From positions 122,504-186,503 of the forward strand of contig NZ_AUIQ01000001.1 of the NCBI RefSeq assembly GCF_000423785.1: DNA of 64,000 bases. The letters are read 5' to 3'. This stretch comes from Tetragenococcus muriaticus DSM 15685. Lineage in GTDB: Bacteria; Bacillota; Bacilli; Lactobacillales; Enterococcaceae. Positions within the stretch are counted from its first letter, which is position 1; the number at the start of each line of letters is the position of its first letter. This document shows, in pieces, positions 8,770 through 16,091 of the stretch. The position numbers and the translations under genes are program-made. The notes under the pieces are model-generated. The model made no database searches and was not told where the DNA came from. It was given only the letters and a program-made list of their open reading frames with translations.

Positions 8770-10482
8770 ATGGAAAAAGACCCTATGGCTAAAAATGGGT
8801 TAGATTCTTATCAAAGTAGTCGTAACCAAAATGTTGGTAACAATCCAGAATTACAAACAAATGCTGGAGCTCCAGTTTTCAACAATGACAATACGATGAC
8901 AGCAGGTCAACGTGGTCCTAGTATGTTACAAGACGTTTGGCTATTAGAAAAGCTTGCCGATTTTAATCGTGAAGTCATTCCTGAACGTCGTATGCATGCC
9001 AAAGGATCAGGCGCTTTTGGAACCTTTACAGTAACACACGATATTACTAAATATACCAAAGCCAGCATTTTTTCCGAAATAGGTAAAAAAACCGAAATGT
9101 TTGCTCGTTTTTCCACTGTTGCTGGTGAGCGTGGTGCTGCAGACGCTGAACGTGATATCCGTGGTTTTGCTTTAAAATTTTATACAGAAGAAGGGAATTG
9201 GGATTTAGTTGGAAATAATACCCCCGTGTTTTTCCATAGAGATCCAAAACACTTTATTGATTTAAATCGTGCGATTAAAAGAGACCCACACACCAATATG
9301 AGAAGTCCTAACAATAATTGGGATTTTTGGACATCATTGCCAGAGTCGTTGCATCAAGTAACCATTACTATGAGTGACAGGGGAATACCTTCTTCTTATC
9401 GCTTTATGCATGGTTTTAGTTCTCATGCTTATAGTATGGTTAATGCAGATAATGAACGTGTATGGGTACAATTTCATTTTCGTTCTCAGCAAGGGATACA
9501 GAATTTAACAGACCAGGAAGCAGAAATTGTTAATGCGAATACTCGTGAATCTCATCAAGCGGATTTGTATAATGCGATTGAACAAGGCAAATATCCCAAA
9601 TGGAAAATGTATATTCAAGTGATGACAGAAGAGGAAGCTGATCAATTAGACTATAATCCTTTTGACCTGACAAAGGTTTGGTACAAAGAAGATTTTCCCT
9701 TCATCGAAGTAGGAGAATTCGAATTAAATAAAAATCCAGAGAATTACTTCCAAGATGTGGAAGAAGCATCGTTCAACCCTGCAGCACAAGTACCTGGGAT
9801 TGGTATTTCTCCAGACCGCATGCTACAAACTCGCGTTTTCGCCTATCAAGATGCAGCACGCTATCGGGTTGGTGTAAATCATCATCAAATACCCGTTAAT
9901 TCTCCTAGAGGAGTGAAAAATCCTCATCCTTATAGTCGCGACGGACAAGGACGTATGGATGGAAATCTTGGTAGTGAAGTTCATTATACGCCTAATAGCT
10001 ACGGAAATTATACAGATCATAAATCCATGGAGTATCCACCAATGCAGGGTGGAAATGTACAAAATTTTGATTTTAGAGAAGACGATCATGATTATTATAC
10101 TCAGCCTGGTATGCTTTTCCGTAAAATGACGAAAGAACAACAACTTGTACTATTTGAAAATACTGCTCGTAATATGGGAGATAGTACGTTACAAATTAAG
10201 CATCGTCATATCAATAATTGTTATCAAGCAGATCCTAATTATGGCGCAGGCGTTGCTAAAGCATTAGGAATCGACCTAAAAGATGTTGATTTAACACCAA
10301 CGCCTCGTGATTCGGAACAAGCCAATGATGAAGCAAATGCTCGTGGGTATGAGACTTTAAACGTACCAACAGAACCTGCTACGCCAGAAACTGCAAAAGA
10401 TTTGGGACCTGAAGGGCGCGATACAAACATTGAGGACCCTTCCTATTTGGCCGATCCAATGAATGATCCATTTTTATTATAA
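8770..10482 (+). CDS. katA: Monofunctional haem catalase with C-terminal extension
   Basis: This 570-residue protein decomposes H2O2. The catalytic His is in [12 protein letters not shown] (His76), the distal Asn in the [17 protein letters not shown] block, and the proximal haem Tyr in [12 protein letters not shown]. Standard clade 3 catalases are about 480-500 residues. Here about 70 extra C-terminal residues follow ALGIDLKDV and are rich in Asp, Glu, Pro and Thr. The start is ATG 8770 with AAAGGAG 8 nt upstream; an in-frame TTG at 8710 lacks a site. Lactic acid bacteria generally cannot make haem, so activity would depend on imported haem, which is known biology rather than seen here. Confidence 0.93.
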   Translation: MEKDPMAKNGLDSYQSSRNQNVGNNPELQTNAGAPVFNNDNTMTAGQRGPSMLQDVWLLEKLADFNREVIPERRMHAKGSGAFGTFTVTHDITKYTKASIFSEIGKKTEMFARFSTVAGERGAADAERDIRGFALKFYTEEGNWDLVGNNTPVFFHRDPKHFIDLNRAIKRDPHTNMRSPNNNWDFWTSLPESLHQVTITMSDRGIPSSYRFMHGFSSHAYSMVNADNERVWVQFHFRSQQGIQNLTDQEAEIVNANTRESHQADLYNAIEQGKYPKWKMYIQVMTEEEADQLDYNPFDLTKVWYKEDFPFIEVGEFELNKNPENYFQDVEEASFNPAAQVPGIGISPDRMLQTRVFAYQDAARYRVGVNHHQIPVNSPRGVKNPHPYSRDGQGRMDGNLGSEVHYTPNSYGNYTDHKSMEYPPMQGGNVQNFDFREDDHDYYTQPGMLFRKMTKEQQLVLFENTARNMGDSTLQIKHRHINNCYQADPNYGAGVAKALGIDLKDVDLTPTPRDSEQANDEANARGYETLNVPTEPATPETAKDLGPEGRDTNIEDPSYLADPMNDPFLL

Positions 10483-10497
10483 TATGAAATAATTTTT

Positions 10498-10538
10498 GAA
10501 AAAGTATAGGAGCTAATAAAATAGCGCCTATACTTTTT
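10498..10538 (+). terminator. Intrinsic terminator after catalase
   Basis: AAAGTATAGG (10501-10510) pairs with CCTATACTTT (10527-10536), followed by T residues. Confidence 0.85.
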
Positions 10539-10641
10539 TATCCATTTCTAAATGCGCCTCTTAGTTGTTAGAAAAGGAATAATTATAATGTTATGATTTA
10601 AAGAAGAATAAAATTAATATAACATTGGGAGGTATTGATGA

Positions 10642-11604
10642 ATGAAAATTGTCATTTTAGACGGATACGCTTTAAATCCTGGGGACATTGATTGGGGACC
10701 ATTAAAGGAAATAGGTGAATGCGAGATATATGATAGAACATCATTTAATGATAAAGAAGAAATTTTGGAACGGATCGGTGATGCGCGAATCGTTTTGACG
10801 AATAAGACGCCTTTAGATGAAGGAGTTCTTAACACGGCACCTAATTTACAATATATAGGTATCTTAGCTACTGGTTATAATATCATCGATATTGATGCAG
10901 CAGCTAAAGCTGGAATTACAGTAACTAACGTTCCGGCATACGGAACAGAGGCTGTAGCTCAGTTCACATTTGCTTTGTTGTTGGAAATCACAAGTCAAGT
11001 CGGCTTACACAACCGTTTAGTACATGAAGGACAATGGTCGCGCAATCCTGATTTTAGTTTCTTTGCTACACCACTGACAGAACTTCAAGGAAAAACGCTA
11101 GGGCTTGTTGGGTTTGGGCGAATTGCACAAAAAGTTGCTGAAATTGGCCATGCATTTGGAATGAAAGTCATCTTTTATAACCATCGTCCTAGAGATAATA
11201 AAGCTGAATGGTTACAACAAGTTAGCTTAAATGAGCTATTAAGTCAGTCTGACGTCGTTAGCTTACATGTACCACAAACTCCTGATACAAAAGAGTTGAT
11301 CAATAGTTCTTCACTACAAAAAATGAAGAATACTGCCATTTTGATTAATACTGCACGTGGTGGTTTGATCAATGAAGCAGACCTTGCTGAGGCCTTGAAT
11401 ACTGAACAGCTTTCTGCTGCAGCAATGGACGTAGCACAATATGAGCCAATCAATGAAGATAGTCCGTTACTAACAGCTAAGCATTGTTACATTACACCAC
11501 ACATAGCCTGGGCGCCACAGGAAACAAGGAAACGATTATTAGATATTGTCGTTGATAATTTAACAGAATTTTTAGCTGGACGAAAGCAAAATACAGTCAC
11601 ATAA
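10642..11604 (+). CDS. D-2-hydroxyacid dehydrogenase (glycerate/hydroxypyruvate type)
   Basis: This 320-residue NAD(H)-dependent enzyme has the N-terminal opening DGYALNPGDIDWGPL, typical of the glycerate dehydrogenase-like branch. It also has the nucleotide-binding motif GLVGFGRIAQ near residue 152 and the catalytic Arg in NTARGG. The Glu lies near QYEPINEDS, and the His is in TPHIAWAPQETR. It likely interconverts a 2-oxo acid and a D-2-hydroxy acid in the cytoplasm; the exact substrate is not determinable. GGGAGG precedes the start by about 9 nt. It is monocistronic between two terminators. Confidence 0.88.
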   Translation: MKIVILDGYALNPGDIDWGPLKEIGECEIYDRTSFNDKEEILERIGDARIVLTNKTPLDEGVLNTAPNLQYIGILATGYNIIDIDAAAKAGITVTNVPAYGTEAVAQFTFALLLEITSQVGLHNRLVHEGQWSRNPDFSFFATPLTELQGKTLGLVGFGRIAQKVAEIGHAFGMKVIFYNHRPRDNKAEWLQQVSLNELLSQSDVVSLHVPQTPDTKELINSSSLQKMKNTAILINTARGGLINEADLAEALNTEQLSAAAMDVAQYEPINEDSPLLTAKHCYITPHIAWAPQETRKRLLDIVVDNLTEFLAGRKQNTVT

Positions 11605-11666
11605 CTAGAAAGCAGCTTTAAATAACTATATTTTTCAACATTACCAATAATATTGGGTATAAAGGG

Positions 11667-11716
11667 AAACTTCATTCAATTCAGAAACGAAAAGTTCCTA
11701 TTGAATGAAGTTTTTT
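11667..11716 (+). terminator. Intrinsic terminator; the remaining 11605-11906 gap holds no gene
   Basis: AAACTTCATTCAAT (11667-11680) pairs with ATTGAATGAAGTTT (11700-11713), followed by T residues. Between 11717 and 11906 I see only AT-rich promoter-like sequence and no coding frame. Confidence 0.8.
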
Positions 11717-11906
11717 ATCTTATTTGAGCAAAAATAAAATTTTTGGAAAAAAGAAAATAATTTGAAATTGAATTGCAGATATTTTTATTGTAATGTAGTC
11801 ATTAAGTTAAATTTGAATGATTGTAAGTAGAGGAGTGGAGTTAGTGTCATTGCTCCTAATTTGCTTTAATAAAATAGGACAAGATGATGAAAGGTAGGAA
11901 TGTTTT

Positions 11907-12374
11907 ATGTCTTTAGAGCGCGTAAAAGAATATTTTTCCACACTAGAAATGGAAAATCGAGTGAAAATTTTGACTGGATCTAGTGCAACAGTAGATCAAG
12001 CAGCCCAAGTATTAGGTTGTTTACCCGAAAAAATTGCAAAAACGATGTCATTTACATTGAATGAAAGGCAAAATATTCTTATTGTGATGGCAGGAGATGC
12101 TAGAATTGATAATAAAAAGTATAAATCCTTTTTTGGGAAAAGAGCAAAAATGATTCCTAAAGATTTTGTCGAACAAGCTATTGGGCATTCACCTGGTGGC
12201 GTATGTCCTTTTGCGATAAAACCTAATGTGGATGTCTACTTAGACGAATCACTAAGAGATTTTGACTGGATCTATCCTGCAGCCGGAGATAGCCAAAGCG
12301 CGGTGGAATTAACACCTAACGAATTAGAAAAATATTCGTCTGCAAAAGATTGGGTGGATGTCGCAAAAGATTGA
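11907..12374 (+). CDS. YbaK/EbsC-type aminoacyl-tRNA deacylase
   Basis: A 155-residue single-domain protein of the YbaK/ProX editing family, which hydrolyses mischarged tRNAs (classically Cys-tRNA(Pro)) in trans. The characteristic GHSPGGVCPFAI motif lies near residue 91 and the basic substrate-pocket Lys in PEKIAKTMSF. In enterococci this family includes EbsC; an EbsA homologue and an RNase H gene lie at 47.7-48.6 kb, not adjacent. Length is normal for the family. The start has AAAGGTAGG upstream. Confident family call; the tRNA specificity is inferred. Confidence 0.88.
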   Translation: MSLERVKEYFSTLEMENRVKILTGSSATVDQAAQVLGCLPEKIAKTMSFTLNERQNILIVMAGDARIDNKKYKSFFGKRAKMIPKDFVEQAIGHSPGGVCPFAIKPNVDVYLDESLRDFDWIYPAAGDSQSAVELTPNELEKYSSAKDWVDVAKD

Positions 12375-12414
12375 AAACAAATCACCATTTTGTAATAGAT
12401 TGACAAAGGAACAA

Positions 12415-12462
12415 AAATAAAAAACAAAGTAGACAATGAATTAATGTTTATTGACTACTTTG
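12415..12462 (-). terminator. Intrinsic terminator of the dinJ/yafQ remnant operon
   Basis: Read on the minus strand, a 13-bp stem (12450-12462 with 12425-12437) is followed by a T-rich tract, just after the toxin stop codon at 12463. Confidence 0.75.
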
Positions 12463-12733
12463 CTATAATAATTCATCATGTTTGCCGGTGCGGGTGAGAG
12501 TAAGGGTAAGTTTATTACTGTCAATCCTATAAATGAGCAGCCAATCTTTTTCAATATGCAGTTCACGGAAGCCTTGCCACTTCCCCGTCAGCGCGTGGTC
12601 CTTGTAAATTCTAGTAAGTTCACTTTGACGTCTATGAATTAGCAATTCCATAACCTGTTCAAATTTTTTTGGATTATAATGTTTTTTTTAGTATCTTTTT
12701 ATAATCTCTTTTAAAAAGTGGTGTGTACCTAAT
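12463..12733 (-). pseudogene. YafQ-type toxin remnant: frameshift in an A8 run and no standard start codon
   Basis: The N-terminal part (YTPLFKRDYKKILKK) and the C-terminal part (HYNPKKFEQVMELL through RTGKHDELL) are in different frames. The switch falls at a run of eight A (minus strand, 12682-12689); seven A would restore one frame of 89 residues, the same length as the intact paralogue at 15246. The expected start position reads ATT (12731-12733), overlapping the antitoxin stop, so the start also looks lost. The key C-terminal block ELHIEKDWLLIYRID is intact. The toxin is probably inactive unless transcriptional slippage or a rare start rescues it. Confidence 0.7.
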
Positions 12734-13004
12734 CTTCAGCATTTAAACTCTCCATAAGTTCTTTTACTGTATCAAAAATTTCAAGATTGTCTGAATTTGC
12801 TTCCTGTCTAGCTTGAATATTATCAGGATTTTCTAAATGAGGTTGGAAAGGTATGCTGTTTTCTCTTACAGACTGTTTAAGGAAAATAGTGACGGCAGTT
12901 GTTAAGTCCATACCTAGCTCATTGTAAACTTCTTTAGCTTGTTCTTTTAGTTCCTCGTCAATACGAATGCTTAAACGGGTATCATTATGGTTTTTATCGC
13001 TCAT
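12729..13004 (-). CDS. dinJ: RelB/DinJ-family antitoxin (first locus)
   Basis: A 91-residue ribbon-helix-helix antitoxin. The RHH core is RLSIRIDEELKEQAKEVYNE, followed by the conserved LGMDLTTAVTIFLKQ and the IPF segment, with an acidic C-terminus. The start is ATG 13004 with AAGGAG 9 nt upstream; the in-frame GTG at 13013 overlaps that site. It would neutralise a YafQ toxin and repress its own promoter through the palindrome at 13051-13070. Its toxin gene is broken, so it may now be an orphan regulator or may counteract the other YafQ copy. Confidence 0.83.
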   Translation of the reverse strand: MSDKNHNDTRLSIRIDEELKEQAKEVYNELGMDLTTAVTIFLKQSVRENSIPFQPHLENPDNIQARQEANSDNLEIFDTVKELMESLNAED

Positions 13005-13032
13005 ATTGATCACTCCTTTTATTGATAATTCT

Positions 13033-13070
13033 ATTATACATCACTGCACCACCAATGTATATACATTGGT
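13033..13070 (-). promoter_or_regulatory. dinJ promoter with 20-bp perfect operator palindrome
   Basis: ACCAATGTATATACATTGGT (13051-13070) is a perfect palindrome. On the minus strand TATACA inside it is 17 bp from TATAAT (13033-13038), so an RHH antitoxin bound here would cover the -35. The site also lies 78 bp upstream of the divergent gene at 13148 and might affect it. Confidence 0.65.
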
Positions 13071-13147
13071 CACATACGATTTGTTAGAATGGGTGCTTCT
13101 TTAGTTTGTTTTATGTTACAACTAGTAAAAAAATGGAGGAATAACAA

Positions 13148-13372
13148 ATGACATTTGAAGAAATTTTACCAAAGTTAAAGCAAGGAGAAAAAATTATTCG
13201 CGAGGGTTGGAGTGGTTTTGAATTATACGTGATTCTGGTTTCAGATGAAGAATACGATGGTTGTCCAGTGACCCCTTATTTTTTGATTAAAACATCTGAT
13301 GAGGGATTTTCAATCTTTCTACCAACTGTTTGTGATCTTTTAGCAGAGGATTGGAGAGTAGTAAAAGCATGA
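13148..13372 (+). CDS. DUF2829 protein (Tad2-like)
   Basis: This 74-residue protein begins MTFEEILPKLKQGEKIIREGW and ends with LLAEDWRVV, the N- and C-terminal marks of DUF2829. Phage Tad2, a DUF2829 protein, sequesters the signalling nucleotide of Thoeris defence, which is known for the family. Whether this copy binds such a ligand is not visible. TGGAGG lies 8 nt before the start. Its stop overlaps the start of the SDR gene (ATGA, 13369-13372), so the two are translationally coupled. That is unusual for a phage gene and may point to a domesticated nucleotide-binding role. Confidence 0.65.
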   Translation: MTFEEILPKLKQGEKIIREGWSGFELYVILVSDEEYDGCPVTPYFLIKTSDEGFSIFLPTVCDLLAEDWRVVKA

Positions 13373-14109
13373 GTGAGTTTCAAGATAAAGTTGTTTTTAT
13401 TACAGGCGCTGCTTCAGGAATCGGTTATGCACAAGCGAGCGCATTTTTAGAAGCTGGTAGTTTTGTATTTGGTGTAGATATTCAAACGGATTTCGGTAAA
13501 TTGAGTGATAATCCGCATTTTCAATCTTTTTCTGGAGACCTAACCCAAGTAAATATTTGTCAAGAAGCGGTTTTAGTTTGTCAGCAGTACTTCGGCGATA
13601 TTGAGATTCTATTGAATACTGCTGGAATTTTAGATGCCTATCAAACAATTGAAGAAACTGATATCAACTTGTGGCAAAAAGTTCTAACAACTAATTTAAC
13701 AAGTATGTTTGTCATAACTAAAGAAATCATTCCACAGATGGTAAAAAAATCTTCTGGAACGATTATTAACATCGCATCAATAGCAAGTTTTGTTGCTGGA
13801 GGTGGAGGTATTGCCTATACTTCAGCTAAACATGCAATTGCTGGCTTTACGAAACAATTAGCCTTAGATTATGCAGAGAAAGGAATTCATATCAATGGCA
13901 TTGCGCCAGGAGCAATTCAAACGCCAATGAACGCTGCAGATTTCGAAGGCGACGGTACGATGGCCCAATGGGTAGCTGACGAAACGCCGACTAAACGTTG
14001 GGCACGACCAGAAGAAATTGCGTCAGTGACACTATTTTTAGCCAGCGAAAGCTCTCGTTATATGCAGGGAACGATTCTGCCAGTTGACGGTGGTTGGTTG
14101 TTAAAATAA
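13369..14109 (+). CDS. SDR oxidoreductase, FabG/3-oxoacyl-ACP reductase-like
   Basis: This 246-residue classical SDR has the cofactor motif TGAASGIG, NTAG near residue 88, the catalytic Ser in NIASIAS, the catalytic pair in YTSAKHA, and C-terminal VDGGW. It probably uses NAD(P)H on a carbonyl or alcohol substrate; a fatty-acid role is only one option. The start is ATG 13369, which overlaps the stop of the DUF2829 gene by four bases; an upstream in-frame GTG at 13351 lies inside that gene. It is the last gene before the queT leader. Confidence 0.85.
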   Translation: MSEFQDKVVFITGAASGIGYAQASAFLEAGSFVFGVDIQTDFGKLSDNPHFQSFSGDLTQVNICQEAVLVCQQYFGDIEILLNTAGILDAYQTIEETDINLWQKVLTTNLTSMFVITKEIIPQMVKKSSGTIINIASIASFVAGGGGIAYTSAKHAIAGFTKQLALDYAEKGIHINGIAPGAIQTPMNAADFEGDGTMAQWVADETPTKRWARPEEIASVTLFLASESSRYMQGTILPVDGGWLLK

Positions 14110-14139
14110 AAACAGCTTGCAAATTGAGCCTTTTTCGTT

Positions 14140-14222
14140 ATCATGGAACTAGTGGTTTTCCACACTGTGACACTTCAATCCTTTGGTCGCAGTTATTACC
14201 AAGGCAAGCCCTTGCAAAGGAG
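14140..14222 (+). promoter_or_regulatory. Structured queT leader, candidate preQ1-type riboswitch
   Basis: A small hairpin GTGG/CCAC (about 14151-14162) is followed by CTTTGGT (14181-14187), which pairs with ACCAAGG (14198-14204). Next comes GCAA/TTGC (14204-14207 with 14211-14214), directly before AAAGGAG of queT. TCCTTTG (14179-14185) can instead pair perfectly with CAAAGGA (14215-14221) and hide the ribosome site. The layout, a helix then a small hairpin then CAAAGGAGAA, resembles the preQ1-II (COG4708) class known upstream of queT. The loop GTCGCAG also recalls preQ1-I. Class not assigned. Confidence 0.5.
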
Positions 14223-14230
14223 AAAAAGAA

Positions 14231-14740
14231 ATGAATAAAGAAAAAGCACATTCAGTTACTCACTGGACAACACAAGAAGTAGCCAAAATGGCATTGGTAA
14301 CAAGTTTATACGTAGTCGTAACAGTTGCATTGTCTGTTATTAGTTTTGGTGCAGTGCAAATTCGGCTATCAGAGATGTTCAATTTTTTAGCGTTGTACAA
14401 TAAACAGTATATTTGGGCAGTTACATTAGATGTTGCTATCGCTAATTTCTCCTCGCCGAATGGCTTATTAGATATTGTTGTTGGAAGTGTAAGCACTTTT
14501 TTAGTACTGGTCATTAACCACCAGTTAACAAAACGTCTTCAAAATATGAAATATAAAATGATCGTTACTACCGTTGTCTTTGCACTTTCAATGTTTACAG
14601 TTGCTGGACAATTAACGTTCTTGTATGATTTACCGTTCTTTTATAATTGGTTAATTATCGGCATTGGTGAATTGCTTTCAATGACGGTGGGTGGCATTAT
14701 TATTTATTTTATCGGAAAAAAAGTCGATTTAACGAAATAA
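14231..14740 (+). CDS. queT: QueT-family queuosine precursor transporter (ECF S component)
   Basis: This 169-residue protein has about five membrane segments and the family-typical stretches RLSEMFNFLALYN, ANFSSPNGLLDIVVG and IGELLSMTVGG. QueT is the substrate-binding unit of an energy-coupling-factor transporter for preQ1/preQ0, feeding queuosine modification of tRNA; the energising module is not in this window. The start is ATG 14231 with AAAGGAG 9 nt upstream, embedded in the structured leader. The match to QueT is good by pattern and context. Confidence 0.85.
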   Translation: MNKEKAHSVTHWTTQEVAKMALVTSLYVVVTVALSVISFGAVQIRLSEMFNFLALYNKQYIWAVTLDVAIANFSSPNGLLDIVVGSVSTFLVLVINHQLTKRLQNMKYKMIVTTVVFALSMFTVAGQLTFLYDLPFFYNWLIIGIGELLSMTVGGIIIYFIGKKVDLTK

Positions 14741-14895
14741 CTTCTTTGTTGAAATAAGGGAAAGATGTTGATGATACTATAATGTACTAAGCTTAATACT
14801 CTCTATTGTTTGTTTAGCATATTTTTAAGATCTAGCGTTCCAAAAGGTGGATAGAGAAAGGTTTTAGGTGATAGAAATAGATTATAAAATGATTA

Positions 14896-14939
14896 CAGTT
14901 TGCAATTTGCTTGCAGTTTGCAGTCGTTTGTAATATAAT
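14896..14939 (+). promoter_or_regulatory. Promoter and direct-repeat operator of the second dinJ/yafQ locus
   Basis: TTGCAG (14911-14916) and TATAAT (14934-14939) are 17 bp apart. CAGTTTGCA occurs twice (14896-14904 and 14914-14922), 18 bp apart, overlapping the -35, as expected of an antitoxin operator. The sequence differs from the palindrome of the first locus, so cross-regulation is unlikely. Confidence 0.6.
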
Positions 14940-14957
14940 CTATTTGAGGTGATAAAT

Positions 14958-15242
14958 ATGAGTAAAAGTCTAAAAGAAAAAAATGAAAATAAAGTTGTCC
15001 AAGCTCGCATAAATAAAGAGTTGGTTGATGAAGCAGAAGATATTTTTAATGATTTAGGTATTGATCGTTCGACTGCAATGAGAATTTTTTATCAACAAGT
15101 TGTTTGGAATAACGGTCTGCCTTTTGAAATGAAACGTCCTGAGGTTCCTAATGAAGAGACAGTTAAAGCGTTAGAAGAAGATTTAACTAATGCTTCTTCT
15201 TATTCTAGCTCTGAAGAATTGTGGAAAGAATTAGGAATTTAG
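14958..15242 (+). CDS. dinJ: RelB/DinJ-family antitoxin (second locus)
   Basis: A 94-residue ribbon-helix-helix antitoxin with core VVQARINKELVDEAEDIFND and the family block LGIDRSTAMRIFYQQVV, followed by LPFEM. The start is ATG 14958 behind TTGAGGTG; the in-frame GTG at 14949 is inside that site. Three bases separate its stop from the toxin start. It should bind the YafQ toxin with its C-terminal region and repress the operon promoter. It is diverged from the antitoxin at 12729, so the two loci are not a recent duplication. Confidence 0.87.
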   Translation: MSKSLKEKNENKVVQARINKELVDEAEDIFNDLGIDRSTAMRIFYQQVVWNNGLPFEMKRPEVPNEETVKALEEDLTNASSYSSSEELWKELGI

Positions 15243-15245
15243 TAT

Positions 15246-15515
15246 ATGTTAAAAACTAAGGCTATTAATAGGTTTAAAAAGGATGTTAAGTTGTGTTCTA
15301 AACGAGGTTTGGATATGCGAAAATTAAAGTATGTTGTTAACTGTTTAGAAAATAAACAAAAATTAGACGTAAAGTATAAAAATCATATCTTAAGCGGACG
15401 TTATGATGGAAGTATGGAATGTCATATTCAGCCTGATTGGTTGTTGATTTATGAAATTGATGAAGAGTATCTTTATTTGTTACGAACAGGAACGCATTCA
15501 GATTTATTTAATTAA
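15246..15515 (+). CDS. yafQ: YafQ-family mRNA interferase toxin (intact)
   Basis: This 89-residue RelE-superfamily toxin cleaves mRNA at the ribosome. The family C-terminal blocks are present: KYKNHILSGRY (catalytic-region His), MECHIQPDWLLIYEID and RTGTHSDLF, which includes the catalytic His near the end. It is complete, unlike the toxin at 12463. It follows its antitoxin by three bases and is closed by a terminator, making a standard two-gene module. Confidence 0.87.
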   Translation: MLKTKAINRFKKDVKLCSKRGLDMRKLKYVVNCLENKQKLDVKYKNHILSGRYDGSMECHIQPDWLLIYEIDEEYLYLLRTGTHSDLFN

Positions 15516-15529
15516 ATATTGGTTTCAAT

Positions 15530-15563
15530 AAAGCATGTAGGAAAAATTCTTGCATGCTTTTTT
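15530..15563 (+). terminator. Intrinsic terminator of the dinJ/yafQ module
   Basis: AAGCATG (15531-15537) pairs with CATGCTT (15553-15559), followed by a T run. The roughly 200 bp beyond it hold no gene on the plus strand. Confidence 0.7.
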
Positions 15564-15771
15564 ATTTTATATAAAAGGAGGAGCGTGAGTTGAATTCTCG
15601 AACAATGTAAATTAATTTTTACTATTTTAGTTTACATAATATAGATTATACAAAGTTATGTGTGAATATTTATATTATTAACTTATTCAATTTATACTGT
15701 TTTTTTCATAAATTAAGCTTATGGTCCCTCTTTTATATCGAACTAACCTCCATCAATCATTTAAATTCATA

Positions 15772-15951
15772 TTAATAATTCCTATTTATTTTTGTCATAT
15801 AATAATTTTTAAACTTTTGTCCACGTACCAAGGTGTCCCAATATTCATACTGAGAGGTATTTTCATCTTGAATATGATGAATTTTGTTTGTATAAAAAAC
15901 AATAACTCCGATGGCACAAAATAAAATAAAATTTCCAATAACATATATCAT
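15772..15951 (-). CDS. Small membrane protein, 59 residues
   Basis: ATG at 15951 is preceded by GAGGAGG with about 7 nt spacing, the best ribosome site in this gap. The product starts MIYVIGNFILFCAIGVIVFY, one hydrophobic membrane segment of about 20 residues, followed by a polar tail with acidic and basic stretches. I do not recognise the family. It is divergent from the P450 gene, sharing a 140-bp promoter region. A plus-strand frame across the same DNA has no ribosome site and is poor in composition. Confidence 0.55.
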   Translation of the reverse strand: MIYVIGNFILFCAIGVIVFYTNKIHHIQDENTSQYEYWDTLVRGQKFKNYYMTKINRNY

Positions 15952-16026
15952 TTTTCTGCCTCCTCATTCAAATTCAATTATAATAAAAATACACCAAAAG
16001 AGAAAGCATAGTAAAATGACAAATGT

Positions 16027-16055
16027 TTGTTCCATTTTTAAAAATACGTTATACT
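16027..16055 (+). promoter_or_regulatory. Candidate P450 promoter
   Basis: TTGTTC (16027-16032), a 17-bp spacer and TATACT (16050-16055), upstream of AAGGAGG. Confidence 0.5.
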
Positions 16056-16091
16056 GAAATTGTAGTTATATTATAAGGAGGAATGACAATA

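Noticed and set aside
9823..10143. Minus-strand frame of 106 codons inside the catalase gene
   Set aside because: Shadow of the catalase coding sequence, without ribosome site or recognisable domain.
12463..12651. 62-residue frame as a complete short toxin
   Set aside because: It is only the C-terminal part of YafQ; the N-terminal part is visible in the adjacent frame.
15721..15924. Plus-strand frame of 67 codons in the gap before the P450
   Set aside because: No ribosome site, unusual hydrophobic composition, and it lies antisense to a better small frame at 15772-15951 that has GAGGAGG.
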